Made by a program: the position numbers and the translations under genes. From Coriobacteriaceae bacterium (GTDB lineage Bacteria > Actinomycetota > Coriobacteriia > Anaerosomatales > D1FN1-002), in the NCBI GenBank assembly GCA_013824215.1, contig PNNM01000004.1, positions 1 through 30,405 of the forward strand: DNA of 30,405 bases, read 5' to 3'. Under the pieces are notes generated by a model. It saw only the letters and a program-made list of their open reading frames with translations, did not search any database and was not told the DNA's origin. Of this stretch, positions 15,790 to 24,939 are shown one piece after another (within the stretch, counting starts at the first letter, position 1; every line of letters starts with the position of its first letter).

Positions 15790-16737
15790 ATGAGCTACGA
15801 GGCACCCGTCGAGAGGCCGTCCGGCCGTATTCTCACCGAGACGCTCGGCTCCGGAGACGGAGCGGTGAGTGTCGGCGGCGAGTCGGCCCTGCCCTTCTAC
15901 CTGTTCGACGGCGAGATGCCGAACCGCCCGGTCATCGCGATGGAGGTCTTCGACGCCGAGCCGCAGGGGTGGCCCGCCGCGGTGACCGACGCGCTCGGGG
16001 ACGTGCTGGCGGACCCGGCCGCGTGGGCGCGCGCCTGTGCCGAGACGCACGGCGCCGACCTGGTGTGCGTCCAGCTCGCGAGCACCGATCCGAACGGCGC
16101 GGACACCTCGCCGGAGGACGCGGCGGCATGCGTGCGCTCGGTCGTCGACGCGGTGAACGTCCCGGTCATCGTCTACGGCTCGGGCAACGCGGACAAGGAC
16201 GCCGAGGTCTTGAAGAAGGTCGCCGAGGTCGTGAGCGACACGCCGCTGGCCATCGGTCCCGCCGTCGAGGACAACTACAAGGCGGTCACGGCCGCGGCGC
16301 TCGGCTACGGCCACACGGTGATCGCCGAGACCCCCATCGACGTGAACATGGCCAAGCAGCTCAACATCCTCATCACGCAGATGGGGCTGCCGGCCGAGCG
16401 CATCCTGATCGACCCCTCCACCGGCTCCATCGGCTACGGCATCGAGTACGGCTACACGGTCATGGAGCGCCTGCGCCTGGCCGCGCTCGGCCAGAACGAC
16501 GCCATGACGCAGATGCCGATGATCGTGAACCTCGGCAAGGAGGCGTGGCGCACCAAGGAGGCACGCGCCACTCAAGACGAGGAACCCGCGTGGGGCGACG
16601 GCGCCAAGCGCGGCGTGCTGTGGGAGGCATGCACCGCCATCACGATGGCGCTGGCCGGCGCCGACGTGCTCGTCATGCGACATCCCGAGGCCGTGCGCCT
16701 CGTCAGGACCGCCATCGACGGCCTGCTCGAGCAGTAG
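15790..16737 (+). CDS. acsD: Corrinoid iron-sulfur protein small subunit (CODH/ACS delta)
   Basis: This 315-residue TIM-barrel subunit forms a heterodimer with AcsC and caps the corrinoid cofactor that carries the methyl group. Typical segments are ALPFYLFDGEMPNRPVIAME, VPVIVYGSGNADKDAEVL, ETPIDVNMAKQLNILI, DPSTGSIGYGIEYGYT and ALAGADVLVMRHPEAV. The length matches bacterial AcsD. The ATG at 15790 follows GGAGGG. It lies immediately before cooS, about 4 kb ahead of its partner acsC. In Moorella acsC and acsD are adjacent, so the order here differs. Confidence 0.94.
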   Translation: MSYEAPVERPSGRILTETLGSGDGAVSVGGESALPFYLFDGEMPNRPVIAMEVFDAEPQGWPAAVTDALGDVLADPAAWARACAETHGADLVCVQLASTDPNGADTSPEDAAACVRSVVDAVNVPVIVYGSGNADKDAEVLKKVAEVVSDTPLAIGPAVEDNYKAVTAAALGYGHTVIAETPIDVNMAKQLNILITQMGLPAERILIDPSTGSIGYGIEYGYTVMERLRLAALGQNDAMTQMPMIVNLGKEAWRTKEARATQDEEPAWGDGAKRGVLWEACTAITMALAGADVLVMRHPEAVRLVRTAIDGLLEQ

Positions 16738-16773
16738 GCGACCCCGTTCGTTTCGAGAAGAGGTGTGAGCTAG

Positions 16774-18720
16774 GTGAGCGACGAGAAGACCACCACCGAC
16801 TATTCCGAGATGAGCATCGACCCGACCGCGGCCGAGATGCTCAAGATAGCCGAGGAGTGCGAGATAGAGACCGTGTTCTCGCGCTCGCGGGAGATCAAGC
16901 CCTGTTCCACCGGGGCCACCGGCGGCTGCTGCAAGCTGTGCGCGATGGGTCCGTGCCGCCTGATCGGCAAGTACGAGCGCGGCGTGTGCGGGGCCACGCG
17001 CGACACGATCGCGGCGCGCAACTTCGTGCGCCAGGTGGCCGCCGGCGCGGCCGCCCACTCCGACCACGGCCGCGACGTCGCCCTCACGCTGCAGGCCATC
17101 GCCAAGGGCGAGATCGAGGACGTGGCGATCGCGGACGTCGTCAAGCTGGCCAAGGTAGCCGGCTACATGGGCATCGAGGCCGCCGGCAAGGACGTGAACA
17201 CGCTGACTCTCGAGGTCGCCGAGTGCGCGCTGGCCCAGTACGGCCAGCAGACAGGCGAGCTGGTCTACATCCCCCGCGCGCCGGTCAAGCGCCAGGAGCT
17301 GTGGCGCAAGCTCGGCGTCGTTCCACGCGGGATCGACCGCGAGATCGTCGAGGCGATGCACCGCACCGCCGCCGGCACCGACCAGAACTACCAGTCGCTG
17401 CTCGACGGCGCCGTGAAGTGCGCGCTGGCCAGCGGCTGGGGCGGCTCCATGCTCGCCACCGACCTGCAGGACATCCTGTACGGGACGCCGTCGCCGGTGC
17501 GCTCCTCGGCCAACCTCGGCGTGCTGTCCGAGGACAAGGTCAACATCCTCATCCACGGCCACGAGCCGCTGCTGGCGTCGATGATCATCGACGCCACGCA
17601 GGAACCCGAGATGCTGACGCTCGCCGAGTCGGTGGGCGCCAAGGGCATCAACATCGCCGGCATCTGCTGCACGGCCAACGAGTCGCTCATGCGCAAGGGC
17701 GTGCCGCCCGCGGGCAACATGCTCCACCAGGAGCTCGCGCTGCTGACCGGCGCCGTCGAGCTGATGGTCGTCGACGTGCAGTGCATCTTCCAGGGCCTGT
17801 CTGAGGTCGCGACCCACTTCCACACCAAGCTCATCTCGTCTTCCCCCAAGGCGTGCGTCGGCGACTCCGAGCGGATCGTCGTCGACGAGCACCATCCGCG
17901 AGATGCCGCCCGCGCGATCGTGCGCGCGGCCGTTGAGAACTTCCCGAACCGCAAGGACGTCCACATCCCGAAGGTCTCGGAGCCGCTCGTGGCGGGCTTC
18001 AGTCACGAGTACATCCGCTACATGCTCGGCGGGAAGATGCGCGCGTCCCTCAACCCCTTGAACGAGAACATCGTCAACGGGAAGATCCGCGGCGCCGCGG
18101 CCGTGGTGGGCTGCTCCAGTCCGCGCGCTGTCCAGGACTACGCGGTGGTCAACGTCGTGCGTGAGCTGATCGCCAACAACGTGCTGGTCGTGGTGACCGG
18201 CTGCGCGGCGATCACGAGCGGGAAGCACGGCCTGCTCACCCCGGAGACGATGGCGTTCGCCGGCGAGTCGCTGCGCGAGGTCTGCGAGACGGTCGGGATT
18301 CCGCCGGTCCTGCACATGGGCTCGTGCGTGGACAACTCCCGCATCCTCACCCTGCTGGCGGACGTGGCCGCGACCGGCGGCCTCGGCGACGACATCGCCG
18401 GCCTGCCCGCGGTGGCGCTCGCGCCCGAGTGGTACTCGGAGAAGGCGCTCGAGATCGCCACGTACGCGGTCGCGAGCGGTGCCCACGTCATCTTCGGCGG
18501 CGTGGGCTCGCCGGTGGAGAACAGCCCAGTGGTCAAGGACTACATGATCGACGGGTGGACCGAGCGCTACGGAGGGAGCCTGCGCTTCATCAAGGAGCCG
18601 CAGGACATGGTAGCCGCGACGCTCGATCTCATCGACAACGCCCGGAAGGCCCTGAAGATCGACGTCGCACAGGAGCGCGTGCTCTTCGACATGGATATGA
18701 GGAGGGAACTCAGTGTCTAA
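16774..18720 (+). CDS. cooS: Nickel carbon monoxide dehydrogenase, catalytic subunit
   Basis: This 648-residue Ni-CODH reduces CO2 to CO for the carbonyl branch. N-terminal cysteines C44, C52, C53, C56, C61 and C72 fit the D- and B-cluster pattern, with a shorter loop before the last one. C-cluster ligands are visible in IHGHEP (His), AGICCTAN, VDVQCIFQG, VVGCSSPR, VVTGCAA and HMGSCVDNSR. The acid-base histidine region AAHSDHGRD is present. The set is complete, so an active enzyme is expected. It starts at GTG 16774, 36 bases after acsD. Its last codons overlap the acsB start by eight bases, as expected for a tight CODH/ACS complex. Confidence 0.96.
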   Translation: MSDEKTTTDYSEMSIDPTAAEMLKIAEECEIETVFSRSREIKPCSTGATGGCCKLCAMGPCRLIGKYERGVCGATRDTIAARNFVRQVAAGAAAHSDHGRDVALTLQAIAKGEIEDVAIADVVKLAKVAGYMGIEAAGKDVNTLTLEVAECALAQYGQQTGELVYIPRAPVKRQELWRKLGVVPRGIDREIVEAMHRTAAGTDQNYQSLLDGAVKCALASGWGGSMLATDLQDILYGTPSPVRSSANLGVLSEDKVNILIHGHEPLLASMIIDATQEPEMLTLAESVGAKGINIAGICCTANESLMRKGVPPAGNMLHQELALLTGAVELMVVDVQCIFQGLSEVATHFHTKLISSSPKACVGDSERIVVDEHHPRDAARAIVRAAVENFPNRKDVHIPKVSEPLVAGFSHEYIRYMLGGKMRASLNPLNENIVNGKIRGAAAVVGCSSPRAVQDYAVVNVVRELIANNVLVVVTGCAAITSGKHGLLTPETMAFAGESLREVCETVGIPPVLHMGSCVDNSRILTLLADVAATGGLGDDIAGLPAVALAPEWYSEKALEIATYAVASGAHVIFGGVGSPVENSPVVKDYMIDGWTERYGGSLRFIKEPQDMVAATLDLIDNARKALKIDVAQERVLFDMDMRRELSV

Positions 18721-20896
18721 GATCATCGCCTCCGCGGCGATCCGCGGCGCCCACAGCATCTTCGAGCGGACCGAGGCCAAACTCGCGCGCGCCAAGGAGA
18801 GCTTCGGCGCCGACGCCGCGATCGAGCTGCCGAACACCGGCTACTACCTGCCGGTCATCTACGGCCTGATCGGCGAGAAGGTCGAGAAGCTCTCGGACAT
18901 GGACAAGGTCCTGGGCTACGCGAAGGACCTGCTGCCCGAGGTCCCGACCGAGAACCTGTGGCTCCCCTATCTCGGCACGACGCTGGACGCCGGCATCGCC
19001 ACGCTGCTCGCCGAGGAGTGCCACGAGGCGCTCACCTACCTCGACAGCGACCCGCCGCCCGTGACCGAGTTGTGGCTCGGCGCGGCCGACGACGTGATCA
19101 TGCGCGCCAAGGGCGTGGAGTTCGTCGACGGCTCGGCGCCCGGTTTCGCGGCCGTGGTCGGCGCCGCGCCTGACAACGCCACGGCCGTGCGTCTCGCCCG
19201 CGAGATGCAGGAGAAGATGCTCTACGTCTTCATGGCCGGCCACGACGGCGGCGTCTCCTTCGGCGAGCAGCTCGAAGCCGAGGGCGTGCAACTCGGGTGG
19301 GACACACGCTTGGTGCCGTTCGGCAAGGAGGTCTACAGCCAGATCTACTCGGTGGGATTCGCCACGCGCGCCGCGATGGCGTTCGGCGGTGTGCAGCCGG
19401 GCGACTACGAGCGCATCCTCGCCTACAACAAGAGCCGCGTGTTCGCCTTCGTCCTCGCGATGGGCACGGTCACCGACGAGTGGTACGCCACCGCGGCCGG
19501 CGCCATCTCCTACGGCTTCCCGACCATCGCGACCTCGGACATCCCGCAGATCCTCCCCACCGGCGTGTGCACCTACGAGCACGTGGTCAGCAACGTCACC
19601 TGCGACGAGCTGGTGCAGAGGGCCATCGAGGTCCGCGGCCTGAAGATCAAGGTGCTCGACGTGCCGGTCCCCGTCTCGTACGGCCCCGCGTTCGAGGGCG
19701 AGCGCGTCCGCAAGGAGGACACCTACGCCGAGACGGGTGGCCAGAAGAGCCCCGCGTTCGAGTGGGTCCGCACGCTGGACGCCGCCGAGGTGACCGACGG
19801 CAAGATCGAGGTCGTCGGACCCGAACTCGACGAGATCGAGGAGGGGTCCGCCTTCCCGATCGGCATCGTCGTGGACGTGGCCGGCCGCAAGATGCAGTCC
19901 GACTTCGAGCCGGTCGTCGAGCGCCAGGTGCACCACATGCTCAACTTCGCCGAGGGCGTGCTCCACATGGGGCAGCGCGACCTCATCTGGATCCGCATCA
20001 GCAAGGTCGCGAAGGACAAGGGCTTCAAGCTCCACCACCTCGGCGACATCCTGCACGCCAAGTTCCTCGACGACTTCGAGGCGATCGTGGACAAGGTCCA
20101 GGTCACCATCTACACGGAGCCCGCGAAGGTGGAGGAGATGCGCGAACTGGCCCGCGTGAGCTACGCCGTGCGCGACGAACGCATGGCCGGGCTCACCGAC
20201 GACACGGTCGAGGTCTTCTATTCGTGCACCCTGTGCCAGAGTTTCGCCCCGAGCCACATCTGCGTGGTCACGCCCGAACGCCTGGGCCTGTGCGGCGCGT
20301 ACAACTGGTTGGATGCGAAAACGTCCAACGAGCTGAACCCGGCGGGGCCCAACCAGCCGATCGACAAGGGGACGTGCCTCGACACGAAGACCGGCGAGTG
20401 GGCGGGCGTCAACCAGTTCATCGCCGAGAAGTCCGGCGGTGCGGTGGAACGCATGACGTGCTACTCGCTCATGGACAACCCGATGACGAGCTGCGGTTGC
20501 TTCATGGCGATCATCGCGCTCATGCCCATGTGCAACGGCGTGATGATCGTGAACCGCGAGTACGCCGGCATGACGCCCTCGGGCATGAAGTTCTCCACGC
20601 TTGCCGGCACGATCGGCGGCGGCGTCCAGGTCCCCGGCTTCATGGGCATCGGCCGCGGCTACATCGCGAGCAAGAAGTTCATGTCGGCCGAGGGCGGGCT
20701 GGGCCGCGTGGTCTGGATGCCCAAGGAGCTCAAGGAGTCGATGCGCTCCTCTCTGGGCCCGCGCATGGAGGAGATGGGCGACCCGGGGTTCCTCGACAGG
20801 ATCGCCGACGAGACCGTCGGTGAGACCGAGGAGGCCGTGCTCGAGTTCATCGCGGCCAACGGGCATCCCGCCCCTGCCATGGACCCGATGTTCTAG
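18713..20896 (+). CDS. acsB: Acetyl-CoA synthase (CODH/ACS beta-type, bacterial full-length form)
   Basis: This 727-residue ACS joins CO, a corrinoid-bound methyl group and CoA. Its length includes the N-terminal domain that contacts CODH and is missing from archaeal CdhC. Cluster A ligands are C505, C508, C517 and C527 for the [4Fe-4S] part (YSCTLC, HICVV, LGLCGAYNW). The nickel-bridging and distal-site motif CGC is at 594-596. These positions are one residue off the known Moorella numbering, so the active site is intact. The GTG start at 18713 lies inside the end of cooS, behind GGAGGGAAC. The frame ends 29 bases before acsC. Confidence 0.97.
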   Translation: MSKIIASAAIRGAHSIFERTEAKLARAKESFGADAAIELPNTGYYLPVIYGLIGEKVEKLSDMDKVLGYAKDLLPEVPTENLWLPYLGTTLDAGIATLLAEECHEALTYLDSDPPPVTELWLGAADDVIMRAKGVEFVDGSAPGFAAVVGAAPDNATAVRLAREMQEKMLYVFMAGHDGGVSFGEQLEAEGVQLGWDTRLVPFGKEVYSQIYSVGFATRAAMAFGGVQPGDYERILAYNKSRVFAFVLAMGTVTDEWYATAAGAISYGFPTIATSDIPQILPTGVCTYEHVVSNVTCDELVQRAIEVRGLKIKVLDVPVPVSYGPAFEGERVRKEDTYAETGGQKSPAFEWVRTLDAAEVTDGKIEVVGPELDEIEEGSAFPIGIVVDVAGRKMQSDFEPVVERQVHHMLNFAEGVLHMGQRDLIWIRISKVAKDKGFKLHHLGDILHAKFLDDFEAIVDKVQVTIYTEPAKVEEMRELARVSYAVRDERMAGLTDDTVEVFYSCTLCQSFAPSHICVVTPERLGLCGAYNWLDAKTSNELNPAGPNQPIDKGTCLDTKTGEWAGVNQFIAEKSGGAVERMTCYSLMDNPMTSCGCFMAIIALMPMCNGVMIVNREYAGMTPSGMKFSTLAGTIGGGVQVPGFMGIGRGYIASKKFMSAEGGLGRVVWMPKELKESMRSSLGPRMEEMGDPGFLDRIADETVGETEEAVLEFIAANGHPAPAMDPMF

Positions 20897-20925
20897 ACAC
20901 CCGAAGCGAAGAAGGAGCGACGACG

Positions 20926-22272
20926 ATGGCGTTGACCGGTCTGGACATCTTCAAGCAGCTGCCCAAGACGAACTGCGGCGACTGCGGCGTCCCCACCTGC
21001 CTCGCGTTCGCGATGAAGCTGGCGCAGGGACAGGCCGAGCTGGCGTCGTGCCCGCACGTCTCGGAGGAGGCCAAGGCGGCTCTGTCGAGTGCGGCGGCGC
21101 CCCCGATGCGCGGGGTCACTGTCGGCACGGGCGAGCATGCGTTCACGGTCGGCGAGGAGACCGTGATGTTCCGCCACGACAAGACGTTCGTGAACGCGGC
21201 GGCGATCGGCGTGGCTGTCGACGCGTCGGCCACGGACGCCGAGATCGACGCTCATGCCGACGCGGCCGCGGCCTCCGTCTTCGAGCGCGTCCAGCAGGAG
21301 ATGCGCTGCGGCTTCGTGGCCGTTCGCGGCTCCGGCGACCCGGCGCGCTTCCGTGCCGTCGCCGAGCGTGTGGCGGCGCGTAGCGGCCTCCCGCTCGTGC
21401 TGATGTCGACCGACGCCACCGAGATGGGTTCCGCACTCGAGGCCGTGGGGGCATCGCGCCCGCTCATCCACGCGGCGACCGAAGCGACCTTCGACACGTT
21501 CGTGGCGCTCGCGCAGCAGCACGGCTGCCCGCTCGCGGTGCGCGCCGAGGGCGCAGGTGCCGTCGCCGGGCTCGCCGAGCGTGCGGCGGCCGCCGGGGTC
21601 AAGGACATCGTTCTCGACAGCGCACCGGGCACGGCGGGCGCCGCGCTGCGGGACCACGTCCTGGTACGGCGCTCCGCGCTCGTCAAGAAGTACGCGCCGC
21701 TCGGCTACCCCTCCATCACCTTCCCCGGCGAGCTGGCGGGCGGCGACGCGATGCTCGAGACGGTGTATGCGGCCGCCGACATCGCCAAGTACGGCAGCAT
21801 CATCGTGCTCTCAGGCGTCGAGCCGTGGCGGATGCTGCCGCTGCTCGTGCTGCGCCAGAACATCTTCACCGACCCCCAGCGCCCGATGCAGGCCGAATCC
21901 AAGATCTACGAGTTCGGCAGCCCCGGCCCGGACTCGCCGCTGTTCGTGACGACGAACTTCTCGCTCACGTACTTCATCGTCGCCTCGGAGCTGGAGGCGT
22001 CCAAGATGCCCGGCTACCTCGGAGTGGTCGACGCCGAGGGCCTGTCGGTGCTCACCGCCTGGGCGGCCGGCAAGTTCGTCCCCGAGCGGATCGCGAAGTT
22101 CGTGAACGCCTCGGGCATCTCGGAGCGGATCTCGCACCACGAGGTCATCATCCCGGGCGCGGTCGCGCAGATCTCCGGGGAGCTGACCGAGGAGATGCCG
22201 GGCTGGTCCGTGACCGTGGGGCCGTACGAGGCGGCGGACCTGCCGGCGTTCATGAAGGCCAGGGCATCGTAG
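20926..22272 (+). CDS. acsC: Corrinoid iron-sulfur protein large subunit (CODH/ACS gamma)
   Basis: This 448-residue subunit binds the cobamide that shuttles the methyl group from AcsE to AcsB. The N-terminal [4Fe-4S] domain has C17, C20, C25 and C42 (TNCGDCGVPTC, ASCPHV). It is followed by a TIM-barrel domain with KYGSIIVLSG and FTTNFSLTY-like segments (VTTNFSLTYF), and a C-terminal cobalamin-binding domain (LGVVDAEGLSVLTAWAAGKF, EVIIPGAVAQISGELTEE). The start has a good GAAGGAG ribosome site. The next gene begins ten bases after its stop. It is the likely target of the ASKHA activator at 12168-14108. Confidence 0.95.
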   Translation: MALTGLDIFKQLPKTNCGDCGVPTCLAFAMKLAQGQAELASCPHVSEEAKAALSSAAAPPMRGVTVGTGEHAFTVGEETVMFRHDKTFVNAAAIGVAVDASATDAEIDAHADAAAASVFERVQQEMRCGFVAVRGSGDPARFRAVAERVAARSGLPLVLMSTDATEMGSALEAVGASRPLIHAATEATFDTFVALAQQHGCPLAVRAEGAGAVAGLAERAAAAGVKDIVLDSAPGTAGAALRDHVLVRRSALVKKYAPLGYPSITFPGELAGGDAMLETVYAAADIAKYGSIIVLSGVEPWRMLPLLVLRQNIFTDPQRPMQAESKIYEFGSPGPDSPLFVTTNFSLTYFIVASELEASKMPGYLGVVDAEGLSVLTAWAAGKFVPERIAKFVNASGISERISHHEVIIPGAVAQISGELTEEMPGWSVTVGPYEAADLPAFMKARAS

Positions 22273-22282
22273 GAAGCGGGAC

Positions 22283-24298
22283 ATGAGGACGGCGATGGCG
22301 ACGGCCAGGACACGGGAGCAAAGCGCGTCGACCGGCAGCGCGCCGGCGCGTCTCTTCGCGCCCTGCCGCGCGGCATGTCCGGTGCACGTCGACGTGCCCG
22401 GCTACCTGCTCGCGGTGGCCGAGGGGCGCTTCTCCGACGCCCTCGACATCGTGATCGAGCGCAACCCGCTCCCTTCCGTCTGCGGCCGCATCTGCCTCCG
22501 CCCCTGCGAGGACGGATGCCGCCGCTGCCTGCTCGACGAGCCGGTGGCGATCGCCGCACTCAAGCGCGCGGCGGCGGACCACGGCGTCTACCCCACCCCG
22601 CGCCACCCGAAGCGGATGAGGCCGGAGCGAGTGGCGGTCGTCGGCAGCGGGCCCGCGGGGCTGACCGCCGCGTACGATCTGGCCTGCCTCGGCATCCACG
22701 TCACCATCTACGAGGAGAAGCCGAGACTCGGCGGCATGCTCCGCTACGGCATCCCGAACTACCGTCTGCCCGACGCCGCGCTCGATCGCGACATCTCCTT
22801 CATCCTCGGACACGGGATCGAATCCAAGACCGACATCCGCATCGGGCGCGACATCACGCTGGCCGGGCTGCGCGCAAGCTGCGACGCGGTGCTCGTGACA
22901 GCCGGTCTGCAGCTCAGCCGCCCGGTTCCCATCGAGGGCGTGGACCTGCCCGGCGTGCTGACAGCGCTGCCATTCCTCGACGCGGCCGCCCGCGGGATGC
23001 GCGTGGACGTCGGGAAGCGGGTCGTGGTCGTGGGCGGCGGCAACGTGGCCGTCGACGTGGCACGCACCGCCAGCCGCCTCGGCGCGCGCGAGGTCACGAT
23101 GATCTGCCTCGAGTCGCGCGAGGAGATGCCGGCCTCCGACCACGAGCTGCACGACGCCGAGACCGAGGGCATCCGCTTCCTGCCGTCGTGGGGGCCGCGC
23201 GCAGTGCTAGGCGATGACGAGGTGACCGGCCTGCGCGCAGTGCGATGCACCTCGGTGTTCGACGCCGAGAAGCGCTTCGCACCGACCTTCGACGAGTCCG
23301 TGAGCACGATCCTGGACGCCGACACCGTCCTGTTCGCGGTCGGCCAGGGGGTGGACGTCGCCGATCTGGGCGTCCCGCTCACACAGCGCGGGGCGCCGGT
23401 GCACGAACCGGGCACCATGCGCACGCCGGTCGAGCGCGTGTACGCGGCCGGCGACTGCGTGTGCGGGCCCACGAAGGTGATCGACGCGATCGCCGAGGGA
23501 CACCGCGCCGCCGCCGTCATCTTCCGCGACCTGGCCGGCGACGACCGCCCGCTCGTGGAGCTGGATGCCGACGCGATCGCCATCGGCAAGGTGCCCGAGC
23601 ACGTCGCCCACAAGCTCGAACGGAAGCGCCGCATCCAGATGGAGCGGCTCGAGTTCTACGAGGCGTGCGACTCCTTCGACGAGGTCGAGTTCGGCTACAC
23701 CCAGTACGAGGCGGCCCGCGAGGCCCAGCGCTGCCTGTCGTGCACGACCGGCGCCCGTCTGACCCGCGAGAAGTGCGCGGCGTGCCTCACGTGCGTGCGC
23801 GTCTGCCCGCACGACGTCCCGAGCCTGCAGGCCGGCGGCTACCTCTACTTCGACCTCGACGCATGCCACGCGTGCGGCGCCTGCGTCTCGCAGTGCCCCG
23901 CGCTCGCCTTGAGCCTCGAGGGCACCTCCGAGGCGGAGATGTCCCGAAAGATGCAGCGCGCGCTCGAGGACCACAGCGTGGACGCCACGCTCGCCTTCCG
24001 CTGCGGCAGCGCCCCAGGCGGGTTCCTGCACCTCGGCAAGGACACGACGACGCTCACACAGTCCTGCCTGCTCAGCGTCAGCGAGCGCTCCGTGCTGGAA
24101 GCGCTGCAGTCGGGCGCCGCGAAGGTGCTGTTCGCCGAGTGCGACGCCGCCACGTGCCGCTTCCCGCACGCTCAGGAGCTCGTCGCCCGGAGTGCCGAGC
24201 GCATCCGCTCGATCCTGTCCCAGCTCGGCATGGAGGACGCCTTCGAGGTCGTGCCGGTCGAGCCGCTGGAAGGTGAGTACCTCCCATGGTCGTCGTGA
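22283..24298 (+). CDS. Fused GltD-like flavoprotein, 2x[4Fe-4S] ferredoxin and MvhD-like protein
   Basis: This 671-residue protein has a clear multi-domain order. An N-terminal GltD-type iron-sulfur domain has cysteines 28, 32, 67, 71, 75, 79 and 82. An FAD Rossmann motif GSGPAG (121-126) and an NAD(P)H motif VVVVGGGNVAVDVA (247-260) follow, then AAGDCVCGPTKVIDAIAEG (388-406). Two ferredoxin clusters have C498/501/504/508 and C528/531/534/538. A C-terminal MvhD/FlpD-like domain (about 568-663) holds C574, C595, C620 and C625 but lacks the usual W-C after the first Cys. In acetogens, MvhD and Hdr subunits pass electrons to MetVF. Here this one protein, overlapping metV by 13 bases, probably moves electrons between NAD(P)H, ferredoxin-like clusters and MetV/MetF. 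Whether it bifurcates electrons is unknown. The direction and donor are inference. Confidence 0.85.
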   Translation: MRTAMATARTREQSASTGSAPARLFAPCRAACPVHVDVPGYLLAVAEGRFSDALDIVIERNPLPSVCGRICLRPCEDGCRRCLLDEPVAIAALKRAAADHGVYPTPRHPKRMRPERVAVVGSGPAGLTAAYDLACLGIHVTIYEEKPRLGGMLRYGIPNYRLPDAALDRDISFILGHGIESKTDIRIGRDITLAGLRASCDAVLVTAGLQLSRPVPIEGVDLPGVLTALPFLDAAARGMRVDVGKRVVVVGGGNVAVDVARTASRLGAREVTMICLESREEMPASDHELHDAETEGIRFLPSWGPRAVLGDDEVTGLRAVRCTSVFDAEKRFAPTFDESVSTILDADTVLFAVGQGVDVADLGVPLTQRGAPVHEPGTMRTPVERVYAAGDCVCGPTKVIDAIAEGHRAAAVIFRDLAGDDRPLVELDADAIAIGKVPEHVAHKLERKRRIQMERLEFYEACDSFDEVEFGYTQYEAAREAQRCLSCTTGARLTREKCAACLTCVRVCPHDVPSLQAGGYLYFDLDACHACGACVSQCPALALSLEGTSEAEMSRKMQRALEDHSVDATLAFRCGSAPGGFLHLGKDTTTLTQSCLLSVSERSVLEALQSGAAKVLFAECDAATCRFPHAQELVARSAERIRSILSQLGMEDAFEVVPVEPLEGEYLPWSS

Positions 24299-24939
24299 CG
24301 GCCAAGCAGCTGGACGAGATCGTCCATATGCTCGCCGGCAGGAGGCGCGTGCTCCTGCTGGGCTGCAACACGTGCGCGGCAGTGGCGCTGGCGGGCGGCG
24401 ACCGCGAGGTCGAGACCATGATCCAAGCGCTGCAGTTGGCGATATCGCGCCGCGGCATGACAGTCGAGTTCGTCGGCGGCGTGCTGCAGCGGCAGTGCGA
24501 GCCCGAGTACGTCGAGGCGATGGATGCCGAGGACATCGACGCCATCCTCTCGCTCGGTTGCGGCGCGGGCGTGGCGATGCTGGCCGCCCAGACCGGCATC
24601 CCGGTCTACCCGGCACTGGACACGCTGTTCATCGGCGCGGCGCAGGGCCTGGGTTCGTGGCGGGCCGAGTGCTCGGCCTGCGGAAGCTGCGTTCTGGGCG
24701 AGACCGCGGGCATCTGTCCCGTGACGCGCTGCGCGAAAGGCATCCTCAACGGGCCGTGCGGCGGCGTGAACGACGGCGAGTGCGAGCTCGGCGACCGCCC
24801 CTGCGCATGGGTCGAGATCCACGAGCGGCTCGAGTCGCAGGGCCGCGGCGCGAGCTTCGCGCACGAGAACCCGCCGAAAGACGACTCGGCGGGCGAGATG
24901 TACCAGTGGGACCTCTCGGCCAAGGGAGGCTCGCGATGA
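24286..24939 (+). CDS. metV: MetV, methylenetetrahydrofolate reductase iron-sulfur partner
   Basis: This 217-residue protein matches the methylene-tetrahydrofolate reductase C-terminal-like family (MetV), which pairs with MetF in acetogens and supplies iron-sulfur/zinc sites for electron entry. It shows GCNTCAAVALAGG (C27, C30), LSLGCGAGV, and a Cys-rich block from about residue 129 (ECSACGSCVLGETAGICPVTR, then NGPCGGVNDGECELGDRPC). The ATG at 24286 has a good GGAAGGTGAG upstream. A GTG at 24295, forming a GTGA overlap with the preceding stop, is an alternative start. Its stop overlaps the metF start (ATGA). The context between the fused flavoprotein and metF fits a reductase complex. Confidence 0.88.
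   Translation: MVVVTAKQLDEIVHMLAGRRRVLLLGCNTCAAVALAGGDREVETMIQALQLAISRRGMTVEFVGGVLQRQCEPEYVEAMDAEDIDAILSLGCGAGVAMLAAQTGIPVYPALDTLFIGAAQGLGSWRAECSACGSCVLGETAGICPVTRCAKGILNGPCGGVNDGECELGDRPCAWVEIHERLESQGRGASFAHENPPKDDSAGEMYQWDLSAKGGSR

Noticed and set aside
15490..18837. Minus-strand open frame of about 1115 codons opposite folD, acsD and cooS
   Set aside because: Same shadow effect. It spans several real genes and has biased composition and no domain.
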